In this document: positions 42,176 to 53,870 of the stretch, piece by piece
How positions within the stretch are numbered: the stretch's first letter is position 1
How the letters are laid out: every line of letters starts with the position of its first letter
Origin: Limnephilus marmoratus
Taxonomy: Eukaryota; Arthropoda; Insecta; Trichoptera; Limnephilidae
Length of the DNA stretch: 64,000 nucleotides
NCBI GenBank assembly: GCA_917880885.1
Contig: OU862922.1
Span: 23,808,627-23,872,626, forward strand
Direction: 5' to 3'
The notes under the pieces: model-generated
Databases searched by the model: none
Seen by the model: only the letters and a program-made list of their open reading frames with translations
Told to the model about the DNA's origin: nothing
Program-made: the position numbers and the translations under genes

Positions 42176-44340
42176 AAAAAAGTTACGAGAAAGATGAAAT
42201 TATATACCTGAATATACAAAGCATCATGGCACATTACGAAGAGGTAAAAATACTTTTAGAGGAGAAGAAACCTTTTATGCTTATGATGAGTGAAACACAT
42301 GTTACTGAAGATATTCAAGATAGTGAAATTAGATTTGAACATTATAATACCATCCGTTGCGACTCACATAGTCGACATACAGGAGGAGTGATGATTCTCT
42401 TAAGCAATAAAATTCCATATGAAGTAATATCGAACAATCAATTTGAAAAACATTGTTGGATCTTAGCCATCACCATTAAATCAGGAAACAAGAAAGGTGT
42501 ATATACTGTAATTTATAGATCGCCAAACACAAGCAAGTGCGACTTTTTAACATATTTTCAAAGATGGTGCATGGAAAATTTACAAGATGAAAATATAAAC
42601 GTTATAACTGGAGATTTTAATATAAATGTTAAAGCAAATGCAGACATATACACAAAAAAAATAAAATCTATTATACAAGCTACAGGGATGAAACAATTAG
42701 TCAAAGATTTTACACGAATTACAAATATCTCAAAAACGACGATTGATCTGGTAATCTCAAATAAATTCAATTTAAATATTAAAGTACTAGATAATCCTAA
42801 AATTACCGACCATAACATCATTCAAATTCTAATAAATGACAGAGAAAAATGCAACTCCAGTAAGGAAACACAAATAACAACATTTAAAAATTACAAAAAA
42901 TACAATAAGGAAATTTTCATTCAACCCTTAGAGACTATTAATTGGAATGGAATAAATCAAATGGAATATAACCAAAAAGCTGACCAGATGATATTAAACT
43001 TAAAAAAATCTATTGATGAAGTTGTTCCAGAACAGAAGATACATAAAAGAAACAATAATAAATGGTACACAAGCGAACTACCTACGATGCAGCACGATAG
43101 AGATGCATTTTACAAAAGAGCATGCCTTACTAATAGTATTACGGATTGGGATAACTACAAAAAAGCGAGAAACAAATACTCCAAAGACATAAAAAGAACG
43201 CATAATGAGTACATAAAAAATAAAATAAACTCAGAAGAAGGGGATCCCAAAAAAATTTGGAAAAGCATAAAAGAATTAGTACATGGCGAAAACAAAGACG
43301 ACATAAAAATTGTAAACTTTCCAAAAGAGATAAACGAAGAAAACATGGCTAATAACTTTAATAAATATTTTATTGAAAGTATCATTCAAATTAACAAATT
43401 AATACCCAACATTGCTGTTAACCCCACAAATGATAATATCGACCCAAACAAAGAATCATTGGTCTTCAGAAAAATAAATGCAGAATATTTATTTAACATT
43501 TTAAACAAAATAAAATCAAAGAATAGTTCAGATGGATTAACTATTAGTAAAATAAGAGATGCTTTTCCAGTAATAGGATCTACTCTATTAATTATTATCA
43601 ATGAGACGATTGAAGAAGGAAAATTTCCACAGTCATGGAAAATATCTACCATTATACCGGTTCCAAAGGTAAAAAATACCAGAAAATGTGAAGAATTTCG
43701 ACCAATCAACACCTTACCAAAATATGAGCAGATTCTTGAAGTTATAATAAAAGAACAAATTTTGCAATATCTAGATAAACACGATATTTTATACCAAGAG
43801 CAATCAGGGTTCAGATCTAATAACTCATGTGAAACAGCATTAAACGTAATTGTCGAAGAATGGAAGGAAGGAATGAATAATAATAAATTTATCTTAGCAA
43901 TATTTTTGGATTTTCAAAGGGCATTCGAAACTATAGACCGAGACATACTAATAAGAAAGCTTAAAGAAATTGGTTTCTCATCTGTAGCCATTAAATTAAT
44001 ACAAGAGTATTTGAGAGACAGAAAGCAGGTAACAAAAATAAATAATCAATTTTCAAAACCAATGGAAAATAAGTTAGGAGTACCACAGGGATCGGTCCTT
44101 GGACCTCTATTGTTCATACTCTATATTAATGACATGGTGAAAATATTTTCAAAATGCAAAGTACGACTTTTTGCCGATGATACACTAATATACTTAATTG
44201 GAGATAACTATGAAGAACTAATACACATTTTAAATAATGAACTAAATGATGTATCAAGATGGCTAAAAATAAATAAGCTTAAATTAAATACAAAAAAAAA
44301 CAAAATGTATGGTGATCGGATACAAGAAGACATCCAGTGA
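42133..44340 (+). CDS. ORF2, main part: endonuclease and reverse transcriptase
   Basis: The frame is open from 42133, 43 bases inside ORF1. The first in-frame ATG is 42226, but the endonuclease motif LNIQSI with its catalytic Asn lies before it (42208-42225), so an ATG start would cut the enzyme. Further endonuclease motifs are MSETH (Glu), YRSPN, GDFNINV, IDLVIS and ITDHNI. The reverse transcriptase shows EFRPINTLPKYEQILE, IFLDFQRAFETI (block A Asp), GVPQGSVLGPLLF and LFADDTLIYL (catalytic FADD). After KLKLNT the frame runs into a 9-base A-run (44292-44300), shifts and stops at 44340. The C-terminal part continues in the next frame from about 44301. Confidence 0.85.
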   Translation, partial: KKTRSKNEQNLFFIKKSYEKDEIIYLNIQSIMAHYEEVKILLEEKKPFMLMMSETHVTEDIQDSEIRFEHYNTIRCDSHSRHTGGVMILLSNKIPYEVISNNQFEKHCWILAITIKSGNKKGVYTVIYRSPNTSKCDFLTYFQRWCMENLQDENINVITGDFNINVKANADIYTKKIKSIIQATGMKQLVKDFTRITNISKTTIDLVISNKFNLNIKVLDNPKITDHNIIQILINDREKCNSSKETQITTFKNYKKYNKEIFIQPLETINWNGINQMEYNQKADQMILNLKKSIDEVVPEQKIHKRNNNKWYTSELPTMQHDRDAFYKRACLTNSITDWDNYKKARNKYSKDIKRTHNEYIKNKINSEEGDPKKIWKSIKELVHGENKDDIKIVNFPKEINEENMANNFNKYFIESIIQINKLIPNIAVNPTNDNIDPNKESLVFRKINAEYLFNILNKIKSKNSSDGLTISKIRDAFPVIGSTLLIIINETIEEGKFPQSWKISTIIPVPKVKNTRKCEEFRPINTLPKYEQILEVIIKEQILQYLDKHDILYQEQSGFRSNNSCETALNVIVEEWKEGMNNNKFILAIFLDFQRAFETIDRDILIRKLKEIGFSSVAIKLIQEYLRDRKQVTKINNQFSKPMENKLGVPQGSVLGPLLFILYINDMVKIFSKCKVRLFADDTLIYLIGDNYEELIHILNNELNDVSRWLKINKLKLNTKKNKMYGDRIQEDIQ
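42166..42172 (+). promoter_or_regulatory. Candidate -1 programmed ribosomal frameshift site
   Basis: The heptamer T TTT TTA is positioned in the ORF1 frame exactly as X XXY YYZ: zero-frame codons TTT (42167-42169) and TTA (42170-42172), with the ORF1 stop TAA following at once. A slip of -1 enters the ORF2 frame, which is open from 42133 and has no stop until 44340. I did not find an obvious pseudoknot downstream by eye. U UUU UUA is a well-known efficient slippery sequence. Confidence 0.65.
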
Positions 44341-44992
44341 AAGCAAAATTAAAATTGATGGTGAAATTATTGAAAATGTTACTGAAATGAAATACTTAGG
44401 AGTTATATTAGATTCCAAACTAAACTTCAATAGACATGCTGAATACACCCAAAAGAAAATTGGCAAAAAGATATCTTTTTTTGGAAGAATTCGGCCAAAA
44501 ATTTCTAGAAAAACTGCAATCACCATATACAATTCAATTATTGCTCCACACTTCAACTACTGCTCAAGTATACTTTTCCTATGTAACGAAAGAGAACAAA
44601 ATAAGTTACAAATTCTCCAAAACAGGGCTATGAGAATAATTCTCCGACGAAACAGATTTTCAAAAATAATTAAAATGTTAAAGGAACTAAATTGGTTGAC
44701 CGTGAAACAGATGCTGACCTTGAACACGATGGTATTTATCCACAAAATATTGAACAACACGTTACCAAAATACTTCTCAAATAAAATTGTATACAATAAA
44801 GACATTCACAGATATAACACAAGGACGTGCAAGGAAATTAGGCTACAAAAAAAGGACAAAGCCAATACGCAGAACAGTCTACTGTACAAGGGAATGAAGT
44901 TGTATAACACACTACCAGAAACTTTAAAGTCCACACCAATTGGAAAGTTCAAGATGTATTGTAGGAGCTACATAAAACTTGAAAAAATATAG
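44301..44992 (+). pseudogene. ORF2 C-terminal part, displaced by a one-base frameshift
   Basis: This part continues ORF2 in another frame. The first shared residues after the A-run are KCMVIG, then KYLGVILDSKLNFNRH (a motif found after the RT palm) and the C-terminal helical domain with ILQNRAMRIILR and YNTLPETLKS. It stops at 44992, followed by a short 3' UTR. The 9-base A-run just before it suggests an insertion of one A, either a real mutation or a sequencing or assembly error in a homopolymer. Confidence 0.85.
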
Positions 44993-45083
44993 TGAATATG
45001 AAATATTTTAATCAATTAGAAATTTGTAAACTTCAATGTACAAATTACTAAAATAAAAATTATTATTATTATTATTTATCATG

Positions 45084-45659
45084 GTCAAATTTCTGGTAGA
45101 CTTTTTTTCCGTTTTAAGAACTTATTGTTAAGCAATTTTTGAAAAACTACGCAATACGATACGGTACGGTACGATTGTACCACCCCAGCCAGGAGCATCA
45201 TCATCCTGTCCCGGTGAGACCGGTACACCAGGGGGCACTGATTTGTTAGGACTTGGCACACGCGCTCTGAGGATAGGGAGGAGGTTGGAGTTTTATCGAC
45301 CGGTAGGTATACATGGCGACCTAATAAGCCAATATTGAAATTTGAAACGGTTTGAGCGTTAAAATTACTTTTAAGCGTTAAAGTTCCATTTATAATATTT
45401 AGTTGTGGCTAACGATTATGTGATTATGAATCAAGTGGTTATTTAACAATTATAGGAGGTATATGGTGTAAACACGTCGTAAAAAATATCAAAAAGGTGA
45501 TAGTAAATCAATACAGAAATAATAGTTTCCAGTAGTTGTTTAAAATAATAGTACGTAGAGTGAAGTAAAAAGTTATTAAAAAGAAAATAATAAACAAGAA
45601 ATAATAGTTTTCATTTAAGTAGGTACACTAAAGACAAAACAAAGCTGCTGACTGTAGGC
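45084..45659. other. No recognised gene
   Basis: A GC-richer segment (45180-45260, ccaccccagccaggagcatc) may be part of an upstream RTE remnant; the frames are broken. Confidence 0.35.
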
Positions 45660-46325
45660 CGAACGCAACATCAGATGAGAGTAGAGATGTCAGGAGTTCC
45701 ACTAAAGAACACCAAGAAGTTTGTCTACCTCGGGAGCAAAATAACATGGGACGGTCGGTCTAAGAGCGAGGTCGACAGCCGTATACATCAGGCTAGGGCT
45801 GCATTCAATAAAAGGTCGAAAATAATAGAATCGAATAATATAGACCTAAAACTGAGAATACTCCTCATCAAGACCTATGTATGGAGTATCTTGATGTACG
45901 GCTGCGAAACATGGTGCCTATCCGAAAGAGATAAACGGAGACTAGAGGCTTTTGAGATGTAGTCCTATAGAAGACTATTAGGAATTTCCTGGAGAGACCA
46001 CATTACAAATGAGGAGGTTCTCCAAAGAATCGAAGGAGGAAGGCACCTGCTCAGGACCTTGTCCGAAAGGCGCGCAAGATGGATCGGCCATGTAATAAGA
46101 CAAGAAGGCCTCTTGCATGGCATAATGGAGGGTGTGACCGAGGGGACAAACGCTAGGGGACGCCCACGCCGAGAGTACCTGGAGGACCTGCTGGTGGACG
46201 TGCGATGCTCATCATATGCAGACTTCAAAAGAGCCGCACAAGACAGGGAAGAGTGGAAGAAACGAATAGATGAAATTACTGCAAACCAATCCCACGATTG
46301 AAACCAGAGAGAGAGAGAGAGAGGT
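45660..46325 (+). pseudogene. Another RTE/BovB-like RT C-terminal remnant
   Basis: Two consecutive frames, 45675-45962 and then to 46301, encode KFVYLGSKITWDGRSKSEVD, LLIKTYVWSILMYGCETW, LEAFEM-stop-SYRRLLG, RARWIGHVIRQEGLLHGI and GRPRREYLEDLL. The order matches the end of endonuclease-reverse transcriptases widespread in animals. The stop at 45960 replaces what is a Trp in relatives. The segment ends in a GA microsatellite (46299-46324). It is unrelated at sequence level to the 23-kb copies. Confidence 0.85.
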
Positions 46326-48694
46326 ACACTGTACGGTTAGTTTGATTTTAAACGATTTAAGGGTACAATGGAAAATGTCAATATCTCTTAGGGCATTATA
46401 AGTTTCGCAGATTCGCCCGAGCAAGGAGTTTTGTGCGTATTTCGATTCGATCTGGTATTGCGTTCAGGGCAACGAAATGCAATAGTTTCTAACAAGACTG
46501 GGGAGTCAATGAGGCAGTTCAAAATTTTGCACAGAAACTGTACATCAAAAAATTTCCTCCGTTTGTAAAGAGCAATACGGTTACACTGATGATTTTCAAA
46601 ACGATACGACAGGTGTTTCAAAAATTGTAGAGTTTATATGATTGTAAGTAGACTTAACCCGCGCAATGCGTTGACATATCCAAGCTGGATTTTCCGTCCG
46701 ACTTAACATAAATATAGAAGCGCTCGGCTCAGGCTTGTGGAATAGTGGTTAATTTGATTATGCACACGGGCAATGGGCATTATGCGGTCGCAGCGATAAG
46801 GTGAGTAAGTTATACACCCGGCATGCAAATCGCGGCGGTACACTCCGACCCGCGCTGGTTCGAATAGAAAGTAGCCAATTATAGCTCCTGCCTCTTGAAT
46901 TAGACATCTGCGCCAGACGGATGTGGATGCTGGGGAGAATCGGACGATATCGCAGATAGGAGAGCGGGCAGCGGGAGACTCAAGAGAAATGGAAACAGTC
47001 TAAGTGACTGATGGGCGAGATGAAGTTATAGTGAAGGGTGGAGAACTCCGACAAAGCTGAATCCAACTGCATCAGGGTCATGTCGAGATAGTTTTCACTT
47101 TAACTACGATCGTCCGAAGATAAAACACTTTCCAACCATTAAATTGAATAAAGACTGTACAAGCTCTGATTTCAATTTTTACTAATAAAAATGCCTTTAA
47201 TTGTGCTGCGAAAAAGCTTGCAACGTCGCATTTTCGCGGACCTACGCATGAAAATTTTGAAAAATTGAGGTTATTTCGGACAATTCTTCTATTTAATATA
47301 CTTTTAGAGCGTAAATTCTATAAGAAATCCAAGAAAGTGATTTTTTTTAACAAGATAAATGCGTAATACGCGTGAAGGTAAATATGAATCCAAGAAATCA
47401 ACGTTTGTATTATCCAAAATATCATTTTTTTGTTATTATTCTCCGGGAATTACTATTTTAGATTAAGAAATTAGAAGAGTATACAACAAATAAACAACCC
47501 TCTTTGGCTAAATTAACAATGTATATATCTTTCCATAAACTATTTTATGGCTATTAAATGTCAGTTTCTATTTTACTTTTCTATTAGTGAGATTGTTAAT
47601 CAATTGTGTAAAATTTACACAACTTTTAGTAATAAAACTCTCGGCAATGTCACGTCACATATACCGGAATAATCAATATAGACCGGAATAATCAATGTAG
47701 CATTTTAAATCAGCCGCCTAAAATAAATTATTTTATCGTGATTTTATAATAATAATAATAATTGGATAATTTGTAGAGCGCCGTTATTGTGAAAAATCAC
47801 TTCAAGGGCGCTACCTAACTATCACATTTTTGTCACTAAATTATAAAAATCGATAATCGGCACTCGGAATATTTTGGAAGTTTAGGAATATTTCTAGCTA
47901 GTTTGAGATTTATTATTTTATATTGAGAATCTTTAAAACAATTTCCGTATCACAAAACATGAATTATTTTGGAATTTTAAGCCAACATAACAACCAACAT
48001 TTTTCAACGGCTATCAACAGAGACGTCTTCTAAAAGGCGGCTGGTACAAGTGCAGTCAGCTGTTTCGGGTTGCAGCCTGCAGAGTGAACAATTCACAGAA
48101 AAAAAACAATCTAAAGTAAAATTAGACAGAGGTAAAAATATTTTTCATGAAAGTACATTTAAAACAAATTTTAAATATATTTTTTTAAATGTTCGTTTAT
48201 TAATTTTCCAATTAAACTATGCTTATTACATTCTTAATGAAACGAAACGTAGGTTAGTGAGTTGTTCAAAGCGTAGGGTATTGTGTTTAATTGTATGGCC
48301 GGCCACCCACGGTTAATCGCCTTTACTATGTAGTCGTAGCACTTCAGCGTTTAACGATTTGTTAAACGCCGTAAAAGCTCACGTCTTAATAATAGCGTAG
48401 GGCCAATCGGAAAAAACCTTAGCCATTCAAACATGAAGGGGAGTCTGTTATGGGGATTACTACAGTAATTTGCAGACTTGCGAAATTCATTAGTTACACA
48501 ATTTATTTTTATTATTATGAATAGAAAAATCATTGTCAAATAAAGTGAAGACTTTATAGATTTGCAAAAGAGTGGTACTAGCTGATTGAAGCGCGGTTAC
48601 ATACAGCATGACATTTTACCTATTATTGGAAAAGCTTAAATTTACTAGGTACCTACTTTCAAACCCTAAATTCTTATTGAACAAATAACGTCTT
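46326..48694. other. No recognisable feature
   Basis: AT-rich with a GC-richer section at 46700-47050. Short frames show no motif. Confidence 0.4.
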
Positions 48695-49335
48695 TTTTAC
48701 ATTAGCTCCACACACGAGGCCCCGAGGAAAATAATTTCCTTCTACGTCACTTTAGAGTTATGGGCTCTACACACGACACTGCATGTAGTGACTGCGGCAG
48801 TGACTGCAGAGAGCGTGGAGTTGAGCGAACTAGCGCTTTCTCGTTTGTTAAAGTGCCGCTAGAACGAGAGTGACTGCAGAGAGCGTAGAGTTGAGCGAAC
48901 TAGCGCTGTCTCGTTCTAGCGGCACTTTAACAAACGAGAAAGCGCTAGTTCGCTCAACTCCACGCTCTCTGCAGTCACTGCCGCAGTCACTACATGCAGT
49001 GTCGTGTGTAGAGCCCATTAGCATAGGAAATCGGTACCAGGGGTAGGTAATAATCTGGGATAAACTGTGTCCAGGAGTGACGGACGTATGAATCCATCCC
49101 TTCATCTGTGGTGCAAGGCGATAGGTCCAGGGATTCTGACTGAAGAGGCCAAAAAACCTCCTCAACCAGTATCTCTCGATCCGGCCCACCACGCAGCAGG
49201 TGGGCAGACACATCAGTCAAGACCCTGACAAACCTCACCCCATGATCCCGGGCACCACTTGGTAGTGAACCACTTGGGGTGACCTATGGCAGGGGTGTTG
49301 GTTATCCAATAAATGGTTCCCGGGACGCTCCCCAA
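48695..49335 (-). mobile_element. SINE-like repeat B split by a hairpin MITE
   Basis: The tail (48703-48745) and the body (49020-49335) belong to family B. Between them sits the inverted-repeat element at 48761-49017. The head ends with ggttatccaataaatggttc. Confidence 0.8.
48761..49017. mobile_element. Hairpin MITE with perfect 109-bp arms, probably PIF/Harbinger-type
   Basis: 48761-48869 and 48909-49017 are exact reverse complements over 109 bases by direct reading. The ends are TGGGCTCTACACACGACA. TTA flanks both sides (48758-48760 and 49018-49020), the TSD typical of PIF/Harbinger elements. The 39-base loop repeats part of the arm (gactgcagagagcgtagagt) with one G/A change. It has no coding capacity. 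Confidence 0.8.
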
Positions 49336-49454
49336 AATATTTTTTCAGTCGAAATATCGAATAATATTTCAAAACTCATTAGCTCACGGCGAAAATGGCA
49401 ATGTGGCAATGTAGTGACCACGCGTAGTTGTAATGATCCAGAAATCGAATACAG

Positions 49455-49680
49455 AAAATAAGTGTGATTCCTCACGAGAGTTTCAACTTCTTGGATCCCG
49501 TGAAACTACGGCATGTTTGGGTGATGTGGAGGTTGAAGAAAGAAGAAAAACACAGTTGGAAAGTACCTGATTAAGTTGGAAATAAGTCAAATCTGGTCCC
49601 AAATGATATAAAAAAAACAATTAAAATAAGCTTTTAATTCTGAGAGAATCATCAACATTGTTCAGTAACATAATGATGAA
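49455..49680 (-). repeat. Repeat family D copy, degraded
   Basis: cccgtgaaactacggcatgt and gtggaggttgaagaaagaag, then aagtacctgattaag, in the same order as other family D copies. Confidence 0.5.
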
Positions 49681-52499
49681 TACTTGAACAGCGCTGTTCA
49701 CTATATACCTACGTTGTGTACTAACACGTGACTTAACGACCAGTAAACTGGCGGAAATTGGTCTCGTTTATCCTAAAGTTTCCTAGTAAGGTGCAGTTGA
49801 TTGAACAATGGACGTTGAACAGCCCATTCTCGGTTCCATTAAAACTCTTCGTATGAAGTTGGATGTTTACACTTGCGGGTATCGGGAAATTAATTAAACC
49901 GTACAAGTATTATGTGGTAATACAACAGTGCATTGCAATAATATAGGAATAATTTTCTACTCAACAATTTAAATGAGATAATACAGCACCCTTCACTTTA
50001 TTGGTTACAAATTCATGTTGATATCACCAAAGAATAAGAGAAATATTTTTATTAAAGCTAACTCGAGAATTGCGGTTTTTAAATAAACTTATACGACATG
50101 TAAAACTGTGTAATTCAAAAAGAGGGGTAATTTTTTTTTGTCAAATCGTCATGATAATATCCACACTTTTTGTGTCTGGAATTTCGACGCCAACTTCACT
50201 ATATATTGCAACGCCAATTCGATCTGGAGGTTTAAATAGCAATTAAACTGTCAAAATATACGACACGATGCTATATTTTTTATTCCATATATGAAATTAT
50301 TTCATTTTATTTAGTGATAATACGAGTACATTACAAAATCATAATAATTTTTAATGGCTTTAATAAAACTGATTTTGGGAAGGACAACATAATACAATTA
50401 AAAGAAATTATTTTCACATATCTAAGAATACAAATTTAAAAGGGAGTTCAATAAAAAGTACTTAGATTTTAAAATAGACTAGGCACACATGATACAGTTA
50501 ATTGAAGAATATAATATCGTAAAAACATTTAGAAAAATGTACAAGAGTTACAATGAAAGATTGCTAAAAAGTGGTTAATAAAACTGCCTGACAGGAACAA
50601 AAACTGAAAACTAGCAAAGACTGATTGCACAACACCTTTCGTTGTAGTCTTTGAGACCATAAAATAAATGAATCGATTATTTATAAGGAGAGATCTCAAT
50701 CGTAACATAAAGACGTCAGAAAAATACAATTTTATTAGAACAAACAACCTTTTTACAGCATAAGAATTGTATTGAGCGGCTTTTAGCAACTTGTCGAGTG
50801 TCGGAGTGGGTCCCGGATAATGGTGACGTGTGTCATTGTTCGATCATGAACTGGGAACCACCGCGTCCACGAACGTGCGCGTAACCGATTCGACCACCCG
50901 CCCGCACGTGCGTGTTCAATTAACACCCATTTTTGTAGGTGGGGGTACTTACATCCTTCGTTTACGAAGGACTAGCTTTAATGCCCGGCTTCGCCTGAGT
51001 CACAGCATTATTTTCTCGAAATGTTTTTTGGAACAAAAACATGCATTTTTGTTTTGTGACAATTAAATCAACAATAATTTCAAGGAAGGCAATCTTGTTC
51101 AAATACAATTTCTTACAAGTTGAAGATTTATTTATTTACTCCAATTCATTTTCCTTATTAAGATGGAGAGGAGCAAAATCAATTGTACAATGGCAAACGA
51201 GCAATGGAAAAAAGTTTAAATAAAAGTCTATTAGCAAAGCAAAACCTCGCAGAAAGCGTGGTGAAATGGGTGTTTACAGAAATGCACAGAAAGAAAGTTA
51301 ATAAAACTAAATTTAAGCCACCTATGAAAGAGTACATTATAAATTCTTTTAAATATCACCTTAAAGCAATAAATCCAGAAAAATAAATACCATTATTTCT
51401 CCAGTGAAATGACATTCGACATTTTCTAAAGAAAGTTGTGTTATTGGTTGAACGCAGTCTACCAAACCTCATCTGTTGCCATAGTAAAATTTTGATGATT
51501 AGTGCTTGAGATTGTGGCACGCACCTTCCTTACACTACACCCTACTTGTAATTAGGGATGTTCCACCACCCCCTATGGTATTAGGCGGTAAGTGGGGGAT
51601 AACTCTGCACCGAGAGTGCTGTGATCAAGTGGACATGATTATTCAGTTGAGTCTACAGTTTCCCTCATCCCTCTCGAAGGACCACAATTTGGAGGATGGG
51701 TGCATGTTAACAACATAGACTTGAATTCCCGGTGTAATACGTTCGAAGGCAATGTGGAAGGATACACATTAATAATGTTAATGTAGCGTTACGAAGTTCA
51801 ACAACGCAAACGGTCAGGAGAAAATATGAGACAGGTACAAAAAAATTCAAATACAAGTAAGCTTTGTTAGCTATTTTTTCGAAACCTTTTTACATTAATA
51901 TTTCACAATTGAAAAATATGGTAAAACAAAATGGCGTCTTGCCCTTTTTATCAATAAAATAAAGAAAATATAGACAATTTGTAGTTTGGCAGACTTTTCT
52001 AGATGGAGTACACTTTGGCTGCCCTACCAGAATTGAGCACTATAGATTTAGTAGGACTTTCTTTCAGTAGGAGGATGATTCAATCATGTTTCAATTCATT
52101 CATTCTTCGAAAATTCAGACGTTTTAGGAATATTTCACGTTCAAAAAAATTGTATACACAAATTCCTAAGACGAGTATTTTTATCTTGTATTTTTAACTC
52201 TGCAATCCCATTGATAACTTGAAGAATTATATCCGACTTAATATTTATATCCAAAATTGTAAATGTAGAATAGACAGTCCTGATTTAACCAACCTCGTTG
52301 AATTTCATATACCCACAACTCGTTCCAAAATTCCTGTTTAAAAGCAACAACACTAGGACTGAATATACGAAACACTCGCATGTACCTAGGTCGCATGAAG
52401 TATTAGTAATAGGTACGCAGATGTGGCAGATCTATTTAACTGCAAGGAAGGTAGGTACAAGAAGATTAAATATTTTCAATCCATATTAATTTTATTTGT
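49681..52499. other. No recognised gene
   Basis: 50960-51000 (gactagctttaatgcccggc) resembles ends of common insect repeats. The 67-codon Lys-rich frame at 51183-51386 has no recognisable family. Confidence 0.35.
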
Positions 52500-52680
52500 A
52501 CCTACTATAGAATTTGGTTGTAATTGTATCTCTGATGTCATTTCTCGAATCAAATGCCACAAATAACTGTTATATTTTTTTTATTATTTATTATTTAACT
52601 ATAATTTTGTGACATGTAATCAGTGTTTACGGTATATTAATACGGTTGATATTAAGTAAATAATTAAATATGCAATATTT
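52500..52680 (+). mobile_element. LINE 3' end related to the 29043-29253 insert
   Basis: Shares ttttgtgacatgtaatcagt and a TAAA-like tail with the insert at 29 kb. The family's coding part is not visible here. Confidence 0.6.
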
Positions 52681-53534
52681 AAACTTTAAAAAAAGCATAA
52701 ACGATCGGCGAACAGACTATACAGGCGGGCTGAAATTGCCTACCCGTCTGCTGAATAAATCACTAAGCAAACCCTCCGAGAGGACAACGTAATTAATACC
52801 ACTAACCTCTGTATTCTGTGTGCAGAGGGGTGATAAGGGTTGTATGTACGTTGTGAGGCTTAGATTTACGGTAGAAAATCAAGTAAACTGACGCTCATGT
52901 GGTCATACAAACTAAGATAATCTACCCTTTATTAAAATATTAACACTCGAAATGGCAAACATATCGAGATAACACCTACATATTAAGAAAAAATCAAGGG
53001 ACGGTTATCATTCATGAAACAATATGACTTAAATAAAAATAAATAAAATATAAATAAAATAAATAAATAAAAAATAAACAAAAGATTTTTTAAATATTTA
53101 TATTGAGGGATTAGTAGGGTTTATAGGTTCAATTAGGAATTCCACAGAGCCGAACCCTCTGATATGAAAATATCTGGAGTCGGTGAATTATTTTCCCATT
53201 TGGTCTCTGGTAGGTTGACATGTTGTTCTTGTATTGTTTTGTATTTATAATACTTATAGTGCAATTGCATAGCGTGGATTCACTAGATGATCATTTGGGA
53301 AGTGTGTGAAAGGGTTTAGTTTTTCCTGTGGGGAAAATTTAACAAGGACATTTAAATCTGGTGCGTAAAATATAAAATAAGTAAATCTTTTAGTATAAAG
53401 TGTTTGGTTTTTTTTTTACATTTAAGAGCTCAATAATATTTTTAATGATTGCATTTTCTTTACTTAGATAACATATTTATTTACCGATATTCATGATATT
53501 CCAGATACAAAATAATCAATTTGGGAGTATAGTG
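52681..53534. other. No recognised gene; AAAT-rich tract
   Basis: 53025-53085 is an AAAT/AAATA-repeat tract, possibly a retroelement tail. Nothing else is recognisable. Confidence 0.4.
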
Positions 53535-53615
53535 TGGCTACCGCCACCCCGGGAACCATTTATTGGATAACTAACCCCTGCCATAGATAGTTCGCTACGT
53601 TTGGTAACTTAATTT
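53535..53615 (+). mobile_element. Head fragment of repeat B
   Basis: Contains ccgggaaccatttattggat and taactaacccctgccatag, the 5' end of family B, and then stops. It is 3'-truncated, unusual for LINE-mobilised copies. Confidence 0.6.
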
Positions 53616-53784
53616 GGGGAATAAAAGCAATCCTTTTATAAAAATGAGTCCATTATCAATGAAAAATAAAAACTTATAGCCCTATCTTAGACATGTTTCC
53701 TTACGCAGTCCGTTTGATCGCCACGCCCCCACCCCTACCATAACATTTAGTAATATATGCTCACCCATCGCTTTGTAATGTGAA

Positions 53785-53870
53785 GTTATTGTGTGTTTTC
53801 CCTGAGGAAGGAACGGTCGTTCTGAAACCGGTCGGCGTGAATAAAATATATAAGTTTTTTTTTCATTCAC
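53785..53870 (+). repeat. Penelope-like 3' tail relic
   Basis: Contains cctgaggaaggaacggtcgt and tctgaaaccggtcggcgtga, then aataaaatatataag. Layout as in other Penelope-like tails, with stem GGTCG/CGGTC-like pairing. Confidence 0.4.

Larger units (their letters stand above)
40940..45083 (+). mobile_element. Near-intact non-LTR retrotransposon with zinc-knuckle ORF1, plus strand
   Basis: The element has a 5' UTR (start uncertain, with 'agatggcaatg'-type repeats around 40960-41040), ORF1, ORF2 in the -1 frame, a short 3' UTR, and a tail of ATT repeats at about 45060-45080. The ATT tail distinguishes it from the poly-A element at 32-36 kb and suggests a CR1- or I-like group, which I cannot settle. 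ORF2 carries a one-base frameshift near 44292-44300, so this copy is probably not autonomous as it stands. No target-site duplication was identified. Confidence 0.85.

Noticed and set aside
42558..44805. Minus-strand frames within the 42-45 kb LINE
   Set aside because: Antisense by-products of ORF2 with no motif.
51183..51386. Lys-rich 67-codon frame
   Set aside because: No family recognised. The composition matches AT-rich noncoding DNA.
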